From the NCBI GenBank assembly GCA_903952205.1, contig CAJBEZ010000037.1, positions 310,001 through 374,000 of the forward strand: 64,000 nucleotides of DNA, written 5' to 3'. This DNA comes from an uncultured Desulfomonile sp. Lineage in GTDB: Bacteria > Desulfobacterota > Desulfomonilia > Desulfomonilales > Desulfomonilaceae. Position numbers and translations under genes: made by a program. This document shows positions 35,197-44,061 of this stretch, in pieces. The notes under the pieces were generated by a model, which made no database searches, was not told the origin of the DNA, and was given only the letters and a program-made list of their open reading frames with translations. Each line of letters begins with the position of its first letter. The stretch's first letter is position 1.

Positions 35197-37851
35197 ATGG
35201 CAGGCATCCTGAACAGAATTATTGACCGCATAAAAGTCTGGCAAAGAAATGACAAGACCCGAACGAATGACAAGATTTCGCGGGTTTTTAGATTCAAATA
35301 CTCATGTTTCAAGGATTTACTGGCTTCTAATACCGAGATGCTGGATATAATCACCGATATCGAGGAAAGACTTCGCGGCGAAAACATATTTGGAATGTCT
35401 TACGTGAAGACACAAGCCACCCGGTCAGTCTTTCACACGTTGAGAATGGTCAAGAGTCTGGACGATCTTTCCGGTCACCATTATCCGATGCTTTTCAAGA
35501 CCCTCGACGATATTAATAATTCTATAAACGAAGAACTTAACAGACGGCAGGAACTCAGGATCGCCGATTACACTCTGCCGTATTCTCAGATAAATAAAAA
35601 CATGTCCGACTGGGTGGGGGGAAAGAACGCAAATCTTGGGGAAATCAAAAACAATGTTGGGTTAATTATCCCAGAGGGCTTTGCGATCACGACCAGCGCG
35701 TGCGACTACTTTCTGGGGGCAAATGACCTACTGGATCAAATAACTCGACTGAGGGTAAATCTGGACCCGGATGATCCAGCTTCAATCAATATTGCCGGCG
35801 AAAAGATTCAGGGCCTCATATTGGACTCCGAGCCGCCAAAGGACCTGGTGGATAAGATCCTGTCGGCCTATTCTGAACTGAGCGAAATGGTTGGCGCCCG
35901 GAACTGTCCCGCCGAGAGAAATAGGCCGCTAGTGGCGTTAAGGAGCAGCGCCATAGGTGAAGACAGTTCACTTTCTTTCGCGGGGCAATATTTAACGTTA
36001 TTGAATGTTGAGGAAGAAGGAATCATTGAGGCTTACAAATCTGTTGTAGCGAGTCTATACAACACCCGCGCTCTGACTTACCGACTGGAGAAAGGAATAA
36101 GGGACGAAGACATCTCAATGAGTGTGGCATGCATTGAGATGATAGATTCTGAGGCAAGTGGTGTCATGTACTCCAGACATCCATTCGACATGGTCAAAGA
36201 CGAAGTGTTGATTAACGCGGTATGGGGACTCGGCCCATATGCGGTTGATGGGGTAGTAAACCCTGACGCGTACCTGATATCCAAAGACGGGAACCTTACG
36301 ATCATCAGTAAAATAGTATCAGAAAAACCTGTTGAGCTAAGACTTAAACAGGGTGGCGGGGTTGAGGAGGCTATAATCCCGGAAGCTAAAAGGAACGAAG
36401 CCTGTCTCACAGATGAACAGGTCAGAACTCTGGCCGGTTATGCATTAAGGCTTGAAAACCATTATCAGTGCCCTCAGGATATCGAGTGGGCCCTTGACAG
36501 GGCCGGTCGGCTGCTGATTCTCCAGTCAAGACCACTGCGTATAGAGGATATCCTTGATAAGGCCGGTATTTCGGCTTTCCCTGCCGTTGAGGGTTACGAT
36601 GTGATCCTCCAGGGAGGCTCATCTGCGTTTCCTGGAATAGGATGCGGTCTGGCTCACCATGTAAGAAACGATGAGGATTTACTTGATTTTCCGGTCGGGG
36701 GAGTCCTGATAGCGCCACACTCGACGCCTCAGTTTGTTGTAGTCATGAAAAAGGCTTCGGCTATTGTCACTGATGCTGGAAGTGTCACGGGTCACATGGC
36801 TTCCCTGGCGCGTGAATTTGGCACGCCAACTTTACTCGGAGTAATAGGGGCGACCAAGACTATTATGCAGGGAGCGGAAATCACTGTAGACGCATATTCG
36901 GGGAGAATTTACAGTGGCAGAGTTCCCGAACTTCTTTCAATCCAGAGGACTAAAGATTCGAGCATCAAGGATACACCAGTCTATCAGGCTCTAAAAAAAG
37001 TTTCAGATCTAATAATCCCCCTGCGCCTGGTCAATCCAAAAGCATCCAATTTTGCGCCGGAATACTGTTCTACGCTTCACGACATTATGCGGCTAGTTCA
37101 CGAGCTTTCCTACAGGGAAATGTTCAAGATAAGCGACATAGTCTCGGATACGGATGGGGCCGGAGCCAAGCAACTTAGGGCTCCTATCCCGTTGGATTTG
37201 CACATAATTGACTTGGGAGGAGGCTTTACGCATGTTTCCGAGAAAGCAAGATTTGTCTCAGTCGAAGATATAACATCAATACCGTTCAAAGCAGTTCTTG
37301 CAGGCATGTTACGAGATGATTTGAGGCATCATGGAGGCAAACCAATTGATCTCGGAGGCTTTTTTTCCGTAATGAGAGAGCAGATGTTTGCTCCAAACGT
37401 GCCTTCTGAACGTTTTGGTGACAGAAGTTACGCAATAGTCTCGGACAAATATCTCAATTTTAGCTCAAGGATAGGTTATCATTACAGCGTGCTCGACGCG
37501 TTCTGCAGCGAATCTACGAATAAAAATTTTGTGACGTTTTCCTTTAAAGGCGGGGCTGCGGACGACATACGAAAAAACAGGAGGGCTCGCTGTATTGGAT
37601 TGATTTTTCAGGAACTCGGTTTTCAGGTTGAAGTAAGAGAAGATAGAGTGGACGCTCGCTATTACAAATACGATGAAGAGGCAATCCAGGAAAAGCTTGA
37701 TCTAGTAGGAAGGCTGCTCCAGTTTACAAGACAAATGGATATGCTTATGCAGAGTGAAGCTAGTGTGCAGGCTATAGCTCAAAGTTTTCTTGACGGCAAT
37801 TATAGCTTGGACGCGGAGTTTTGGCAGGGATTAACTTCTCACGATCGATAA
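35197..37851 (+). CDS. ATP-grasp (PEP/pyruvate-binding) protein with phosphohistidine domain and atypical C-terminus
   Basis: 884 aa, soluble. Residues 1-125 are helical and unassigned. Residues about 130-460 are the PPDK_N ATP-grasp domain (WVGGKNANLGEIKN, VALRSSAIGEDSSLSFAGQYLT cut here as family blocks, and GVMYSRHP, CPQDIEWALD). Residues about 495-580 form the swivelling phosphohistidine domain, with the histidine in DAGSVTGHMASLAREFGTP. The C-terminal 300 residues lack the PEP/pyruvate TIM-barrel motifs of PpsA or PPDK and hold blocks such as PLDLHIIDLGGGF and FVTFSFKGGAADD. It should be able to autophosphorylate on His from ATP; the acceptor is unknown. It is named after pyruvate-water dikinases by likeness only. 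Confidence 0.88.
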   Translation: MAGILNRIIDRIKVWQRNDKTRTNDKISRVFRFKYSCFKDLLASNTEMLDIITDIEERLRGENIFGMSYVKTQATRSVFHTLRMVKSLDDLSGHHYPMLFKTLDDINNSINEELNRRQELRIADYTLPYSQINKNMSDWVGGKNANLGEIKNNVGLIIPEGFAITTSACDYFLGANDLLDQITRLRVNLDPDDPASINIAGEKIQGLILDSEPPKDLVDKILSAYSELSEMVGARNCPAERNRPLVALRSSAIGEDSSLSFAGQYLTLLNVEEEGIIEAYKSVVASLYNTRALTYRLEKGIRDEDISMSVACIEMIDSEASGVMYSRHPFDMVKDEVLINAVWGLGPYAVDGVVNPDAYLISKDGNLTIISKIVSEKPVELRLKQGGGVEEAIIPEAKRNEACLTDEQVRTLAGYALRLENHYQCPQDIEWALDRAGRLLILQSRPLRIEDILDKAGISAFPAVEGYDVILQGGSSAFPGIGCGLAHHVRNDEDLLDFPVGGVLIAPHSTPQFVVVMKKASAIVTDAGSVTGHMASLAREFGTPTLLGVIGATKTIMQGAEITVDAYSGRIYSGRVPELLSIQRTKDSSIKDTPVYQALKKVSDLIIPLRLVNPKASNFAPEYCSTLHDIMRLVHELSYREMFKISDIVSDTDGAGAKQLRAPIPLDLHIIDLGGGFTHVSEKARFVSVEDITSIPFKAVLAGMLRDDLRHHGGKPIDLGGFFSVMREQMFAPNVPSERFGDRSYAIVSDKYLNFSSRIGYHYSVLDAFCSESTNKNFVTFSFKGGAADDIRKNRRARCIGLIFQELGFQVEVREDRVDARYYKYDEEAIQEKLDLVGRLLQFTRQMDMLMQSEASVQAIAQSFLDGNYSLDAEFWQGLTSHDR

Positions 37852-37895
37852 GTAATAGGTTTTGAATAGATAGTGAGTCCCGGCAAGAGCATAAT

Positions 37896-38291
37896 TCAAA
37901 GGACCAACTTTCTCCTTGCGATTTTTCTGTCATATGCGTTTTCGATCTTTTCCAGCAGAGTTTCAATAGAATACGGTTTTAGCAGATAGTCATAGGCCCC
38001 GTTTCTGATAATACTTTTGGCGGTTTCAACAGAAGCGTGACCAGTCAAGACGATAACCTCTATGTCAGGATCAATTTCCTTGATTTTAGGAAGGGCTTCA
38101 ACTCCACTCATTTCAGGCATTCGCACGTCGAGGATGACAACATCATAGTGATTTTTTCTAAGTTCATCCAAAGCTTGGGTAGCGGAACCGCACGTTGAAG
38201 CCTCTAAACCCTCTGCGGTCAGAAGCTTGCGCATGGTAGAGCGAAAGCGATCTTCATCATCAACAATCAGGACATTAGGTTTATTGGTCAT
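37896..38291 (-). CDS. Single-domain response regulator (NtrC-type receiver)
   Basis: 131 aa. VLIVDDE at the N-terminus, phosphorylation aspartate in VVILDVRMPEMSGVE near residue 53, VLTGHAS switch threonine near 82 and lysine in YLLKPYS near 105; a helical basic tail follows. No output domain. Twenty nt downstream of the histidine kinase gene on the same strand, its likely partner. A short gap separates its stop from that of the convergent phosphohistidine protein. Confidence 0.93.
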   Translation of the reverse strand: MTNKPNVLIVDDEDRFRSTMRKLLTAEGLEASTCGSATQALDELRKNHYDVVILDVRMPEMSGVEALPKIKEIDPDIEVIVLTGHASVETAKSIIRNGAYDYLLKPYSIETLLEKIENAYDRKIARRKLVL

Positions 38292-38310
38292 GGTTATTGT
38301 TACCTCATAG

Positions 38311-39207
38311 TTAGGATTTCACTGGCAGCCTGACCGTGAAAAGGGTTCCTGTATTGGGCCTGCTTTTGACAGTGATGGAACCGCCAAGTCTTTCGATGAT
38401 TCCTCGGCAAATCGCCAAACCTAGTCCTGTTCCATTTTTATCCTGTTTGGTTGAAAAGAAAGGGAGAAAAATTTTTTCAAAGTTTTCTTCAGGAATTCCG
38501 CAACCGTCATCCTGAATCTCTATATCTACCCATAGTTTGTTGATGAATTTGGTCCTGAGGTCTATCGTCCCGTGTTCCCCGATAGCCTGTCTGGCGTTCA
38601 TGACAATGTTTAGAAGGACCTGCTGAATTAGTGGGGCGTCCGAATTTATGATCGGCGCTCCGGGATCCAGTTCAAGATTAACTTTTATGTCGCCAGAACG
38701 GCCCTCTCTAATAATTATTTCGTGAACGACTTTTACAATCTCGTTAATGTCGATGTTCTGAATCACGACATTCAATTCTCTGGCCATACTCAGCAATTTC
38801 TGGACAATCTGATTGCATCGATGAACCTGATTCTCAATCTCAACAAGAGAATCCGTGCAGTCCTGGATATCCTTCATGTTATCAGGAGGCGATAAAATCT
38901 TATTTAACAGTCTTTTGGCCCAGTGGGCTTCTTGAGCAATTATGGCAAGAGGATTGTTTATCTCGTGGGCTATTCCTGAAGCTAACTCATCAAGGGAAGA
39001 AAATATCTTTGGCCTGTTAGATGTCGGGTCTCTTGCCGGATTGGCGTCCCGGCCTTGGGAGGCATTCAATAGAGTTCTAATTTGAAAGAACACACAACAA
39101 GACAAAATTATGACGATGGATGCAGATAAGATATTGCCTGACGCGAAGAATAAAAAGCCCGTCACGGCTAATAGAACTGGCGCTAAGTAGTTAATTCTCC
39201 GATCCAT
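38311..39207 (-). CDS. Membrane-bound sensor histidine kinase
   Basis: 298 aa from ATG 39207 (four codons longer from a TTG). Two hydrophobic segments in the first 50 residues with almost no periplasmic loop, then HisKA with ELASGIAHEINNPLAIIAQE near 78, N-box NIVMNARQAIG, DDGCGIP and [18 protein letters not shown]. It is the NtrB-like type common in deltaproteobacteria. With so small a periplasmic part it may sense within the membrane or through a partner such as the nearby permease. Between two receiver genes. Confidence 0.93.
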   Translation of the reverse strand: MDRRINYLAPVLLAVTGFLFFASGNILSASIVIILSCCVFFQIRTLLNASQGRDANPARDPTSNRPKIFSSLDELASGIAHEINNPLAIIAQEAHWAKRLLNKILSPPDNMKDIQDCTDSLVEIENQVHRCNQIVQKLLSMARELNVVIQNIDINEIVKVVHEIIIREGRSGDIKVNLELDPGAPIINSDAPLIQQVLLNIVMNARQAIGEHGTIDLRTKFINKLWVDIEIQDDGCGIPEENFEKIFLPFFSTKQDKNGTGLGLAICRGIIERLGGSITVKSRPNTGTLFTVRLPVKS

Positions 39208-39281
39208 GTTTATAACCAACTAATAATCACAGGGAACAAGACGACTTCGTTCATCGAGAAATTATAAAGTATCAATTACTG

Positions 39282-39674
39282 TCAGACGCCTCTTTCCTGT
39301 TCAATCAATTTCCTGTCATAAGCCTGAACGATAAGATTCAGTAATTCATTAAACGGAACAGGTTTCATCACATAATTGTAGGCTCCTAATTGCAACCCCT
39401 GTATGCCGGCTTCCACCGAACCATGTCCCGTTAGCATGATTACTTCAGTCAATGGTTTCTTCTTTTTGATTTCCCTTAGAACCTCGATCCCACTCATCTT
39501 GGGCATTTTAACGTCAAGCACGACCACGTCCGGATCCTTGGACTCTACCAGTTCTAGACCATCGGGCCCGTTCATTGCTCCGTAGGATTCAAGCCCCTTG
39601 TCTTTTAGTCGCTTGACCATCGTGTCTACAAAATCAACCTCATCATCTATCACTATTACTTTGAACCGGTCCAT
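39282..39674 (-). CDS. Single-domain response regulator
   Basis: 130 aa. VIVIDDE, aspartate in VVVLDVKMPKMSGIE near residue 54, MLTGHGS and YVMKPVPF with the lysine; a short helical tail. AGGAGG lies close upstream of ATG 39674. Its sequence is close to the receiver at 37896, suggesting the two receiver/kinase pairs arose by duplication. Lies just downstream of the Cache-type kinase. Confidence 0.93.
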   Translation of the reverse strand: MDRFKVIVIDDEVDFVDTMVKRLKDKGLESYGAMNGPDGLELVESKDPDVVVLDVKMPKMSGIEVLREIKKKKPLTEVIMLTGHGSVEAGIQGLQLGAYNYVMKPVPFNELLNLIVQAYDRKLIEQERGV

Positions 39675-39726
39675 GTCTTGCCTCCTGGCTTAGAAGCTGG
39701 TTATAATGCAACAGAGGAATCAGTTC

Positions 39727-41397
39727 TCACATGGAACTCGAACCCTGCGGGACACTAATAATGAATGTGGTCCCTTTCCCTTCCTCGCTCTCTACAGCAA
39801 TATGTCCCCCGAGTTTTTCCATTATTCCGTAGCTGATTGAGAGTCCAAGTCCGGTTCCTTCATCGGGTCTCTTCGTGGTGAAAAAAGGATCGAAAATTTT
39901 GGATATCAACTCTCTTGAAATTCCCGGGCCATTGTCCGATATCTTTACCATAATCTGTTTATGGTTCTGTTTGTCGGTAAAGGTTTCAACCCTAATTTGG
40001 CCTGATTGTCCTACGGCGTCAATGGCGTTATCTATAATGTTTAAAAAGACCTGCTGAAGTTGGTTCGGGTCTGTAGAGATTTTTGGAAGATTGTCATCGT
40101 AATTGGTCTGTATTTGTATGTCCCTGAAATGCGCTTCATTCTCAAGAAACGTCAATGTTTCCATCAATATTTGATTAATATCCACGAGTTCCTGGGTTGT
40201 TTCCATCCTTCTGCCAAACCTGAGCAATCGATGCGTTATTTCTCGGGATCGATTAACCTGACGTTCAATCTTTTTTATGCATTGGTCAAATTCCTCAAAA
40301 TTCTCAGTCTGTTTTATGTCCTCAGAATCGAGGAGATCTTTCATCCATCCTGCTTGATCGCCGATAATTTGAAGAGGGTTATTGATTTCGTGGGCTATCC
40401 CTGCCGCCATCTTACCTAGGGCCGCCATCTTGCTTGACTGTATGATCAAGTCTTCGCTCTTCGATTTTTCTTTCTCGATTTCCTTCAATCTTCGAGTCAT
40501 GACTCGTGTGGTTAATACAGTTCCAATGATGACAAGGAAGACGCCAAAAGCCAATATCACGGCTTCAATATAGTGGGCCCTGAAGAGCAACGCCATCTCT
40601 TCTTGGGGATCCTCTGAAATCACCAGGACCCAATTCGGATTCACGATCGGAACGGCCGCGTACAGAGTTTCATTCCCTTGAAAACTCAGCGTCTCAACTA
40701 TTAGTGCACGTGATGATGAAAAATCAAGGGAACTTGGATGGGTCAGCAATTTTCCAGAGAATCGAGGCGCCGTCTGAAGGATGTTGGCCCTGTTAACTAT
40801 AAAAGCGTCTCCACGTTTTCCAATCTGGGCTCCAGCGACTATTTCGTCTATAATTGCAGAATTGATGGTCGCTCTAAGGATCCAGACCCGATTATTCTGA
40901 ACCGTGGTAACCGCTATTATGAAGTGAGGCGCTTTTCTGAACCCGAGAAATACATCGCTCACATAGGCGCCGGTTGATTGAACCGCATTAAACCAATCTT
41001 CATGGGCATAGTTAACGGACATGAGTTTGTCGTGATAAGGGCCTACGTAAGCAAGATGATTCCCTTCCGAGTCAATTATCCCCAAATCGATAAATGACTT
41101 TGACCTCGACTGCATAGCATTAAAAACCTTGGTCAAAAATGTTTCGTCTGCAAGTTTTTCGAAAGAATGAGTTTGGGCAATCGTGTTTAGCTGAGATATT
41201 CTCTCATCAATAAAGAGTTCGAGGGAGCTTTTTCTATTCTGGGCTAGGTTTCGTAAAGACTCAGTCATCTTATTTTGAAAAGTGCTGTTGAACTGATAAT
41301 AAATTGTCGCTCCCAATGTAAATAGAGGGATCAGCGAGAAGCCAAGTGTTACAGCTATGATTTTAAGACCGAGCTTTTCGAAATGCTTTTGGGACAT
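39727..41397 (-). CDS. Sensor histidine kinase with periplasmic dCache domain
   Basis: 556 aa. A membrane helix at 12-34, a periplasmic sensing part at about 35-275 that looks like a double Cache domain (LGIIDSEGNHLAYVGPY, DWFNAVQSTGAYVSDVF, VWILRATINSAII), a second helix near 278-300, then HisKA with KMAAGIAHEINNPLQIIGDQ near 340 and HATPase_c ending DNGPGIS/GTGLGLSISYGIMEKLGG. Cache domains bind small molecules such as organic acids or amino acids. The product pairs with the receiver 50 nt downstream. A C-terminal ATP-binding region is complete. Confidence 0.95.
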   Translation of the reverse strand: MSQKHFEKLGLKIIAVTLGFSLIPLFTLGATIYYQFNSTFQNKMTESLRNLAQNRKSSLELFIDERISQLNTIAQTHSFEKLADETFLTKVFNAMQSRSKSFIDLGIIDSEGNHLAYVGPYHDKLMSVNYAHEDWFNAVQSTGAYVSDVFLGFRKAPHFIIAVTTVQNNRVWILRATINSAIIDEIVAGAQIGKRGDAFIVNRANILQTAPRFSGKLLTHPSSLDFSSSRALIVETLSFQGNETLYAAVPIVNPNWVLVISEDPQEEMALLFRAHYIEAVILAFGVFLVIIGTVLTTRVMTRRLKEIEKEKSKSEDLIIQSSKMAALGKMAAGIAHEINNPLQIIGDQAGWMKDLLDSEDIKQTENFEEFDQCIKKIERQVNRSREITHRLLRFGRRMETTQELVDINQILMETLTFLENEAHFRDIQIQTNYDDNLPKISTDPNQLQQVFLNIIDNAIDAVGQSGQIRVETFTDKQNHKQIMVKISDNGPGISRELISKIFDPFFTTKRPDEGTGLGLSISYGIMEKLGGHIAVESEEGKGTTFIISVPQGSSSM

Positions 41398-41692
41398 GAA
41401 AATCCTCCGACACCGGTCGGTCAGTATTTAGATCGGGCTCATTTGCGGATCGCTGCGCCGGCTGAAAATGGACATCAAGTTTTTCGCAACAATCCTATGA
41501 CGCTACTTGGCGTAAAACGCTGATGAAATCGAGCATCGAATAGAATTAGAGCAAAGCCCGTGCCACAAGCTGAATAACTCTCCAACCTCATAGGAATCTC
41601 ATGTAATTCAAATTCCAAGACAATCCATGATGCGGAAAATGCCCTTTATTTTTTTGGCTGGAAGGAATATTTATGGTGGTATGTCAGTAATT

Positions 41693-41707
41693 TTTACATC
41701 ATGTAAA
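41693..41707. promoter_or_regulatory. Perfect 15-bp palindrome in a 460-bp intergenic region
   Basis: TTTACAT-C-ATGTAAA has 7-bp arms about a single base. It is nested in a wider inverted repeat CCCTTTA (41642-41648)/TAAAGGG (41704-41710). It lies 150 bp upstream of the phosphatase gene at 41859 in the divergent gap 41398-41858, where no gene is otherwise seen. A TTGACA box occurs at about 41747 but has no good -10. Confidence 0.4.
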
Positions 41708-41858
41708 GGGATTAAAGCTTGAACAAGAAAAAAATGCGGGTAATTTGACAAAACTTCAACAAACGGACAATCCCAGTTGTTTTTTTTGTTCTAATGTGGT
41801 AACTATTCAATTTAATAAGAAAAAGTTAATTGACTTTTATTCGGCGTATCTTTGAATC

Positions 41859-43019
41859 ATGGAAAAAGCTGAAATGAACAGATCTAAAGTCTTGGTCGTC
41901 GAAGATCATCCCATGAGCCGACGCATCTTGGAAACCATGTTAACCAAGAACTACAACGTTATCTCGGCCGAATCTGGGAAAGAGGCTATTGAGAAGGCCC
42001 AGGTTGAACCTCCTGATCTGGTATTGCTGGACATAGAAATGCCTGGACTGAATGGATTTGAGACGCTTGCAATATTGAAATCCGGGATCATACAACCTGC
42101 TGTGCCAGTAATATTCCTTACTGCCCTGGAAGATTCAAAAAGCCGGGAAACTGGCCTTGAAGCAGGCGCTGTTGACTATATTACCAAGCCCTATGACAGA
42201 CAGGAACTTCGGATAAAGGTCAAGAATCACCTTGCCCTTTATGAGGCTCGCAAGGAAATCGAGGCCAAAAACAGGGTAATGGCTAGAGAAATGGAGATGG
42301 CCTCTCAATTACAGAGGTCTTTATTGCCCGAAGAATTTCCTGTGGTCGATAGGATTAAGTTTGCGGCTTTGTACAAGCCAGTCTCCCCGGCCGGGGGAGA
42401 CTTTTATGACGTCATTGAACTCGGATCATCCGTTATAGGATTTGCTGAAGTTGATGTATCCGGACATGGGGTTGCTTCTGCGATGGTGGGGGCAATGTTT
42501 AAGATGGCCTTTCAGTCATTCGCAAACACTACTCGGTCCCCTGCAGAGCTGCTGAGGGTTATAAACGACCAGATGTATGGAATTCTTCCGGATTCTGACT
42601 TTCTTACGGTCTTCTACGGCATAATAGATCTTCAAACTCTTGAGTTAGTCTACACAAACGCAGGGCACCCCAAACCTATGCTTTTTAGGAGTAGAAACGA
42701 AGAAATTGAGGAACTTGGTGTGGGTGGACCCTTAGTGGGAGCCCTAATGGGGATGGATTACGAAGAAGACAAAATACAGCTCAATTCCGGTGACAGAATC
42801 CTCATTTTCACTGACGGTGTTACAGAAGCGTCTCCGGCAATTGAGCAGGAAGATTCAGATGAATTCTACGGGATAGAAAGGCTCAAGGAAAAATTTCTAG
42901 TGAACTCAACACTTGAGTCAAAGGACATCCTGAAAGTGGTCATGGATGATCTTATAGCATACCACGGTTCGCAATCATTTGATGATGATATAACTATTTT
43001 CCTCGCTTCAATAGTCTAA
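41859..43019 (+). CDS. Response regulator fused to PP2C/SpoIIE-type phosphatase (RsbU/RssB-like)
   Basis: 386 aa. Receiver at 8-125 (VLVVEDH, LVLLDIEMPGLNGFE, YITKPYD), a helical linker ending AREMEMASQLQRSLLPEEFP, and a PP2C/SpoIIE phosphatase at about 165-386 with GGDFYD, DVSGHGVASAMV, TVFYGIIDLQ, YTNAGHPKP, FTDGVTEA and DDITIFLA. Such proteins dephosphorylate a phosphorylated STAS anti-anti-sigma factor when the receiver is activated. A STAS gene lies at 45650 and an RsbW-like kinase at 46041, so the system is local. Confidence 0.95.
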   Translation: MEKAEMNRSKVLVVEDHPMSRRILETMLTKNYNVISAESGKEAIEKAQVEPPDLVLLDIEMPGLNGFETLAILKSGIIQPAVPVIFLTALEDSKSRETGLEAGAVDYITKPYDRQELRIKVKNHLALYEARKEIEAKNRVMAREMEMASQLQRSLLPEEFPVVDRIKFAALYKPVSPAGGDFYDVIELGSSVIGFAEVDVSGHGVASAMVGAMFKMAFQSFANTTRSPAELLRVINDQMYGILPDSDFLTVFYGIIDLQTLELVYTNAGHPKPMLFRSRNEEIEELGVGGPLVGALMGMDYEEDKIQLNSGDRILIFTDGVTEASPAIEQEDSDEFYGIERLKEKFLVNSTLESKDILKVVMDDLIAYHGSQSFDDDITIFLASIV

Positions 43020-43199
43020 TCGGAACGGCCCTATTCGGGGGAATTCTGATTGAATGTTTGTATTCCAAAGTGTGGCTAAATGGGATCATACCTTTTCCGA
43101 ATTATGATGTCAGTTGAAGGTTAGGACAGACGTTTGCATTGAGACCGCAGGCGATTTCAAACCAGTCTTGTCAATTAGAGAAATGAGTTTGAGAAAAGT

Positions 43200-43949
43200 A
43201 TGCCCGAGAGAGACCACAAATTTCAACGTGACCATGAATTAATGGAAAGATTGTACCGAAAATATGCGCGGGACGGCATCAGGATCTCGCGCTGGAAACA
43301 ATGGCTACGGTACAAGAGCAAAAAAATGGTTTGGAAACTCGTAGTGGGGGGGACTAAAATTATTAAAAGGTCTCTGGACATGCTGGGAGCGCTCATTGGC
43401 CTCATCATTCTATCCCCAATTCTTGGAATTACAGCATTGCTCATAAAACTAGAAGACGGCGGGCCTATATTTTTCGTGTCCGATCGAGCCGGTAAGTGGG
43501 GGAAGACATTCAAAATGTACAAATTCCGCTCAATGATTTCAACAGCGGAACAAATGAAGGAAGATCTTCTGGAACAAAACGAAACAGGGGGGGTGATTTT
43601 TAAGATAAAGCAGGATCCTAGAATCACCAAGGTTGGCAGGGTAATACGGAAGTCAAGCATAGATGAGCTTCCTCAGTTATTCAATGTGCTGAAAGGTGAC
43701 ATGTCCTTGGTTGGGCCGCGACCGCATCCCCCTAAAGAAGTTGAACTATACAACTTGACTGATCGACGAAGACTGGATGTGACCCCTGGGCTCACCTGTT
43801 TCTGGCAGGTTGGAGGGAGGAGTGAGATCGACTTTGCGCATCAGGTCAACCTGGATGTTCAATATATAGAGAGTCAATCGCTTTGGCTTGACTTGAAACT
43901 TCTACTAAGGACGATACCAGCGGTTCTGACAGGCAGGGGGGCGTATTAG
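43200..43949 (+). CDS. Bacterial sugar transferase (polyprenyl-phosphate hexose-1-P transferase)
   Basis: 249 aa. One membrane helix at about 60-88 (KRSLDMLGALIGLIILSP) and the catalytic core: RAGKWGKTFKMYKFRSM, RITKVGRVIRKSSIDELPQL, NVLKGDMSLVGPRP, GLTCFWQVGGRSEIDF. This is the short WecP/EpsL-like form. It starts oligosaccharide or exopolysaccharide synthesis by loading a sugar phosphate onto undecaprenyl phosphate. It lies between the PP2C phosphatase and the nucleotidyltransferase fusion, within a polysaccharide region. Confidence 0.93.
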   Translation: MPERDHKFQRDHELMERLYRKYARDGIRISRWKQWLRYKSKKMVWKLVVGGTKIIKRSLDMLGALIGLIILSPILGITALLIKLEDGGPIFFVSDRAGKWGKTFKMYKFRSMISTAEQMKEDLLEQNETGGVIFKIKQDPRITKVGRVIRKSSIDELPQLFNVLKGDMSLVGPRPHPPKEVELYNLTDRRRLDVTPGLTCFWQVGGRSEIDFAHQVNLDVQYIESQSLWLDLKLLLRTIPAVLTGRGAY

Positions 43950-43980
43950 TTTAAGGCGCTAAAAACAATGGGTTTGTTTT

Positions 43981-44002
43981 GGATTTCTTGATCAAGAAAT
44001 CC
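43981..44002. promoter_or_regulatory. Perfect 22-bp palindrome (operator or hairpin)
   Basis: A perfect inverted repeat with 11-bp arms and no spacer (left arm GGATTTCTTGA) lies 60 nt upstream of the fusion gene at 44062 and 30 nt after the sugar transferase stop. No T-tract follows, so a terminator is less likely than a protein-binding site or RNA hairpin. Confidence 0.45.
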
Positions 44003-44061
44003 CGCACGCTGCGCCCTTATGAACATTAAACAATTTCTAGTTGTACTCTTGGCGGTCTTGA

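Noticed and set aside
38311-39674. Frameshifted single hybrid kinase made of kinase and receiver
   Set aside because: Each gene has its own start and stop with clear motifs and a 74-nt gap, so these are separate genes.
41740-41775. TTGACA box as promoter of the REC-PP2C gene
   Set aside because: At 16-18 nt spacing the -10 candidates (CAATCC, AATCCC) do not match; transcription start remains unknown.
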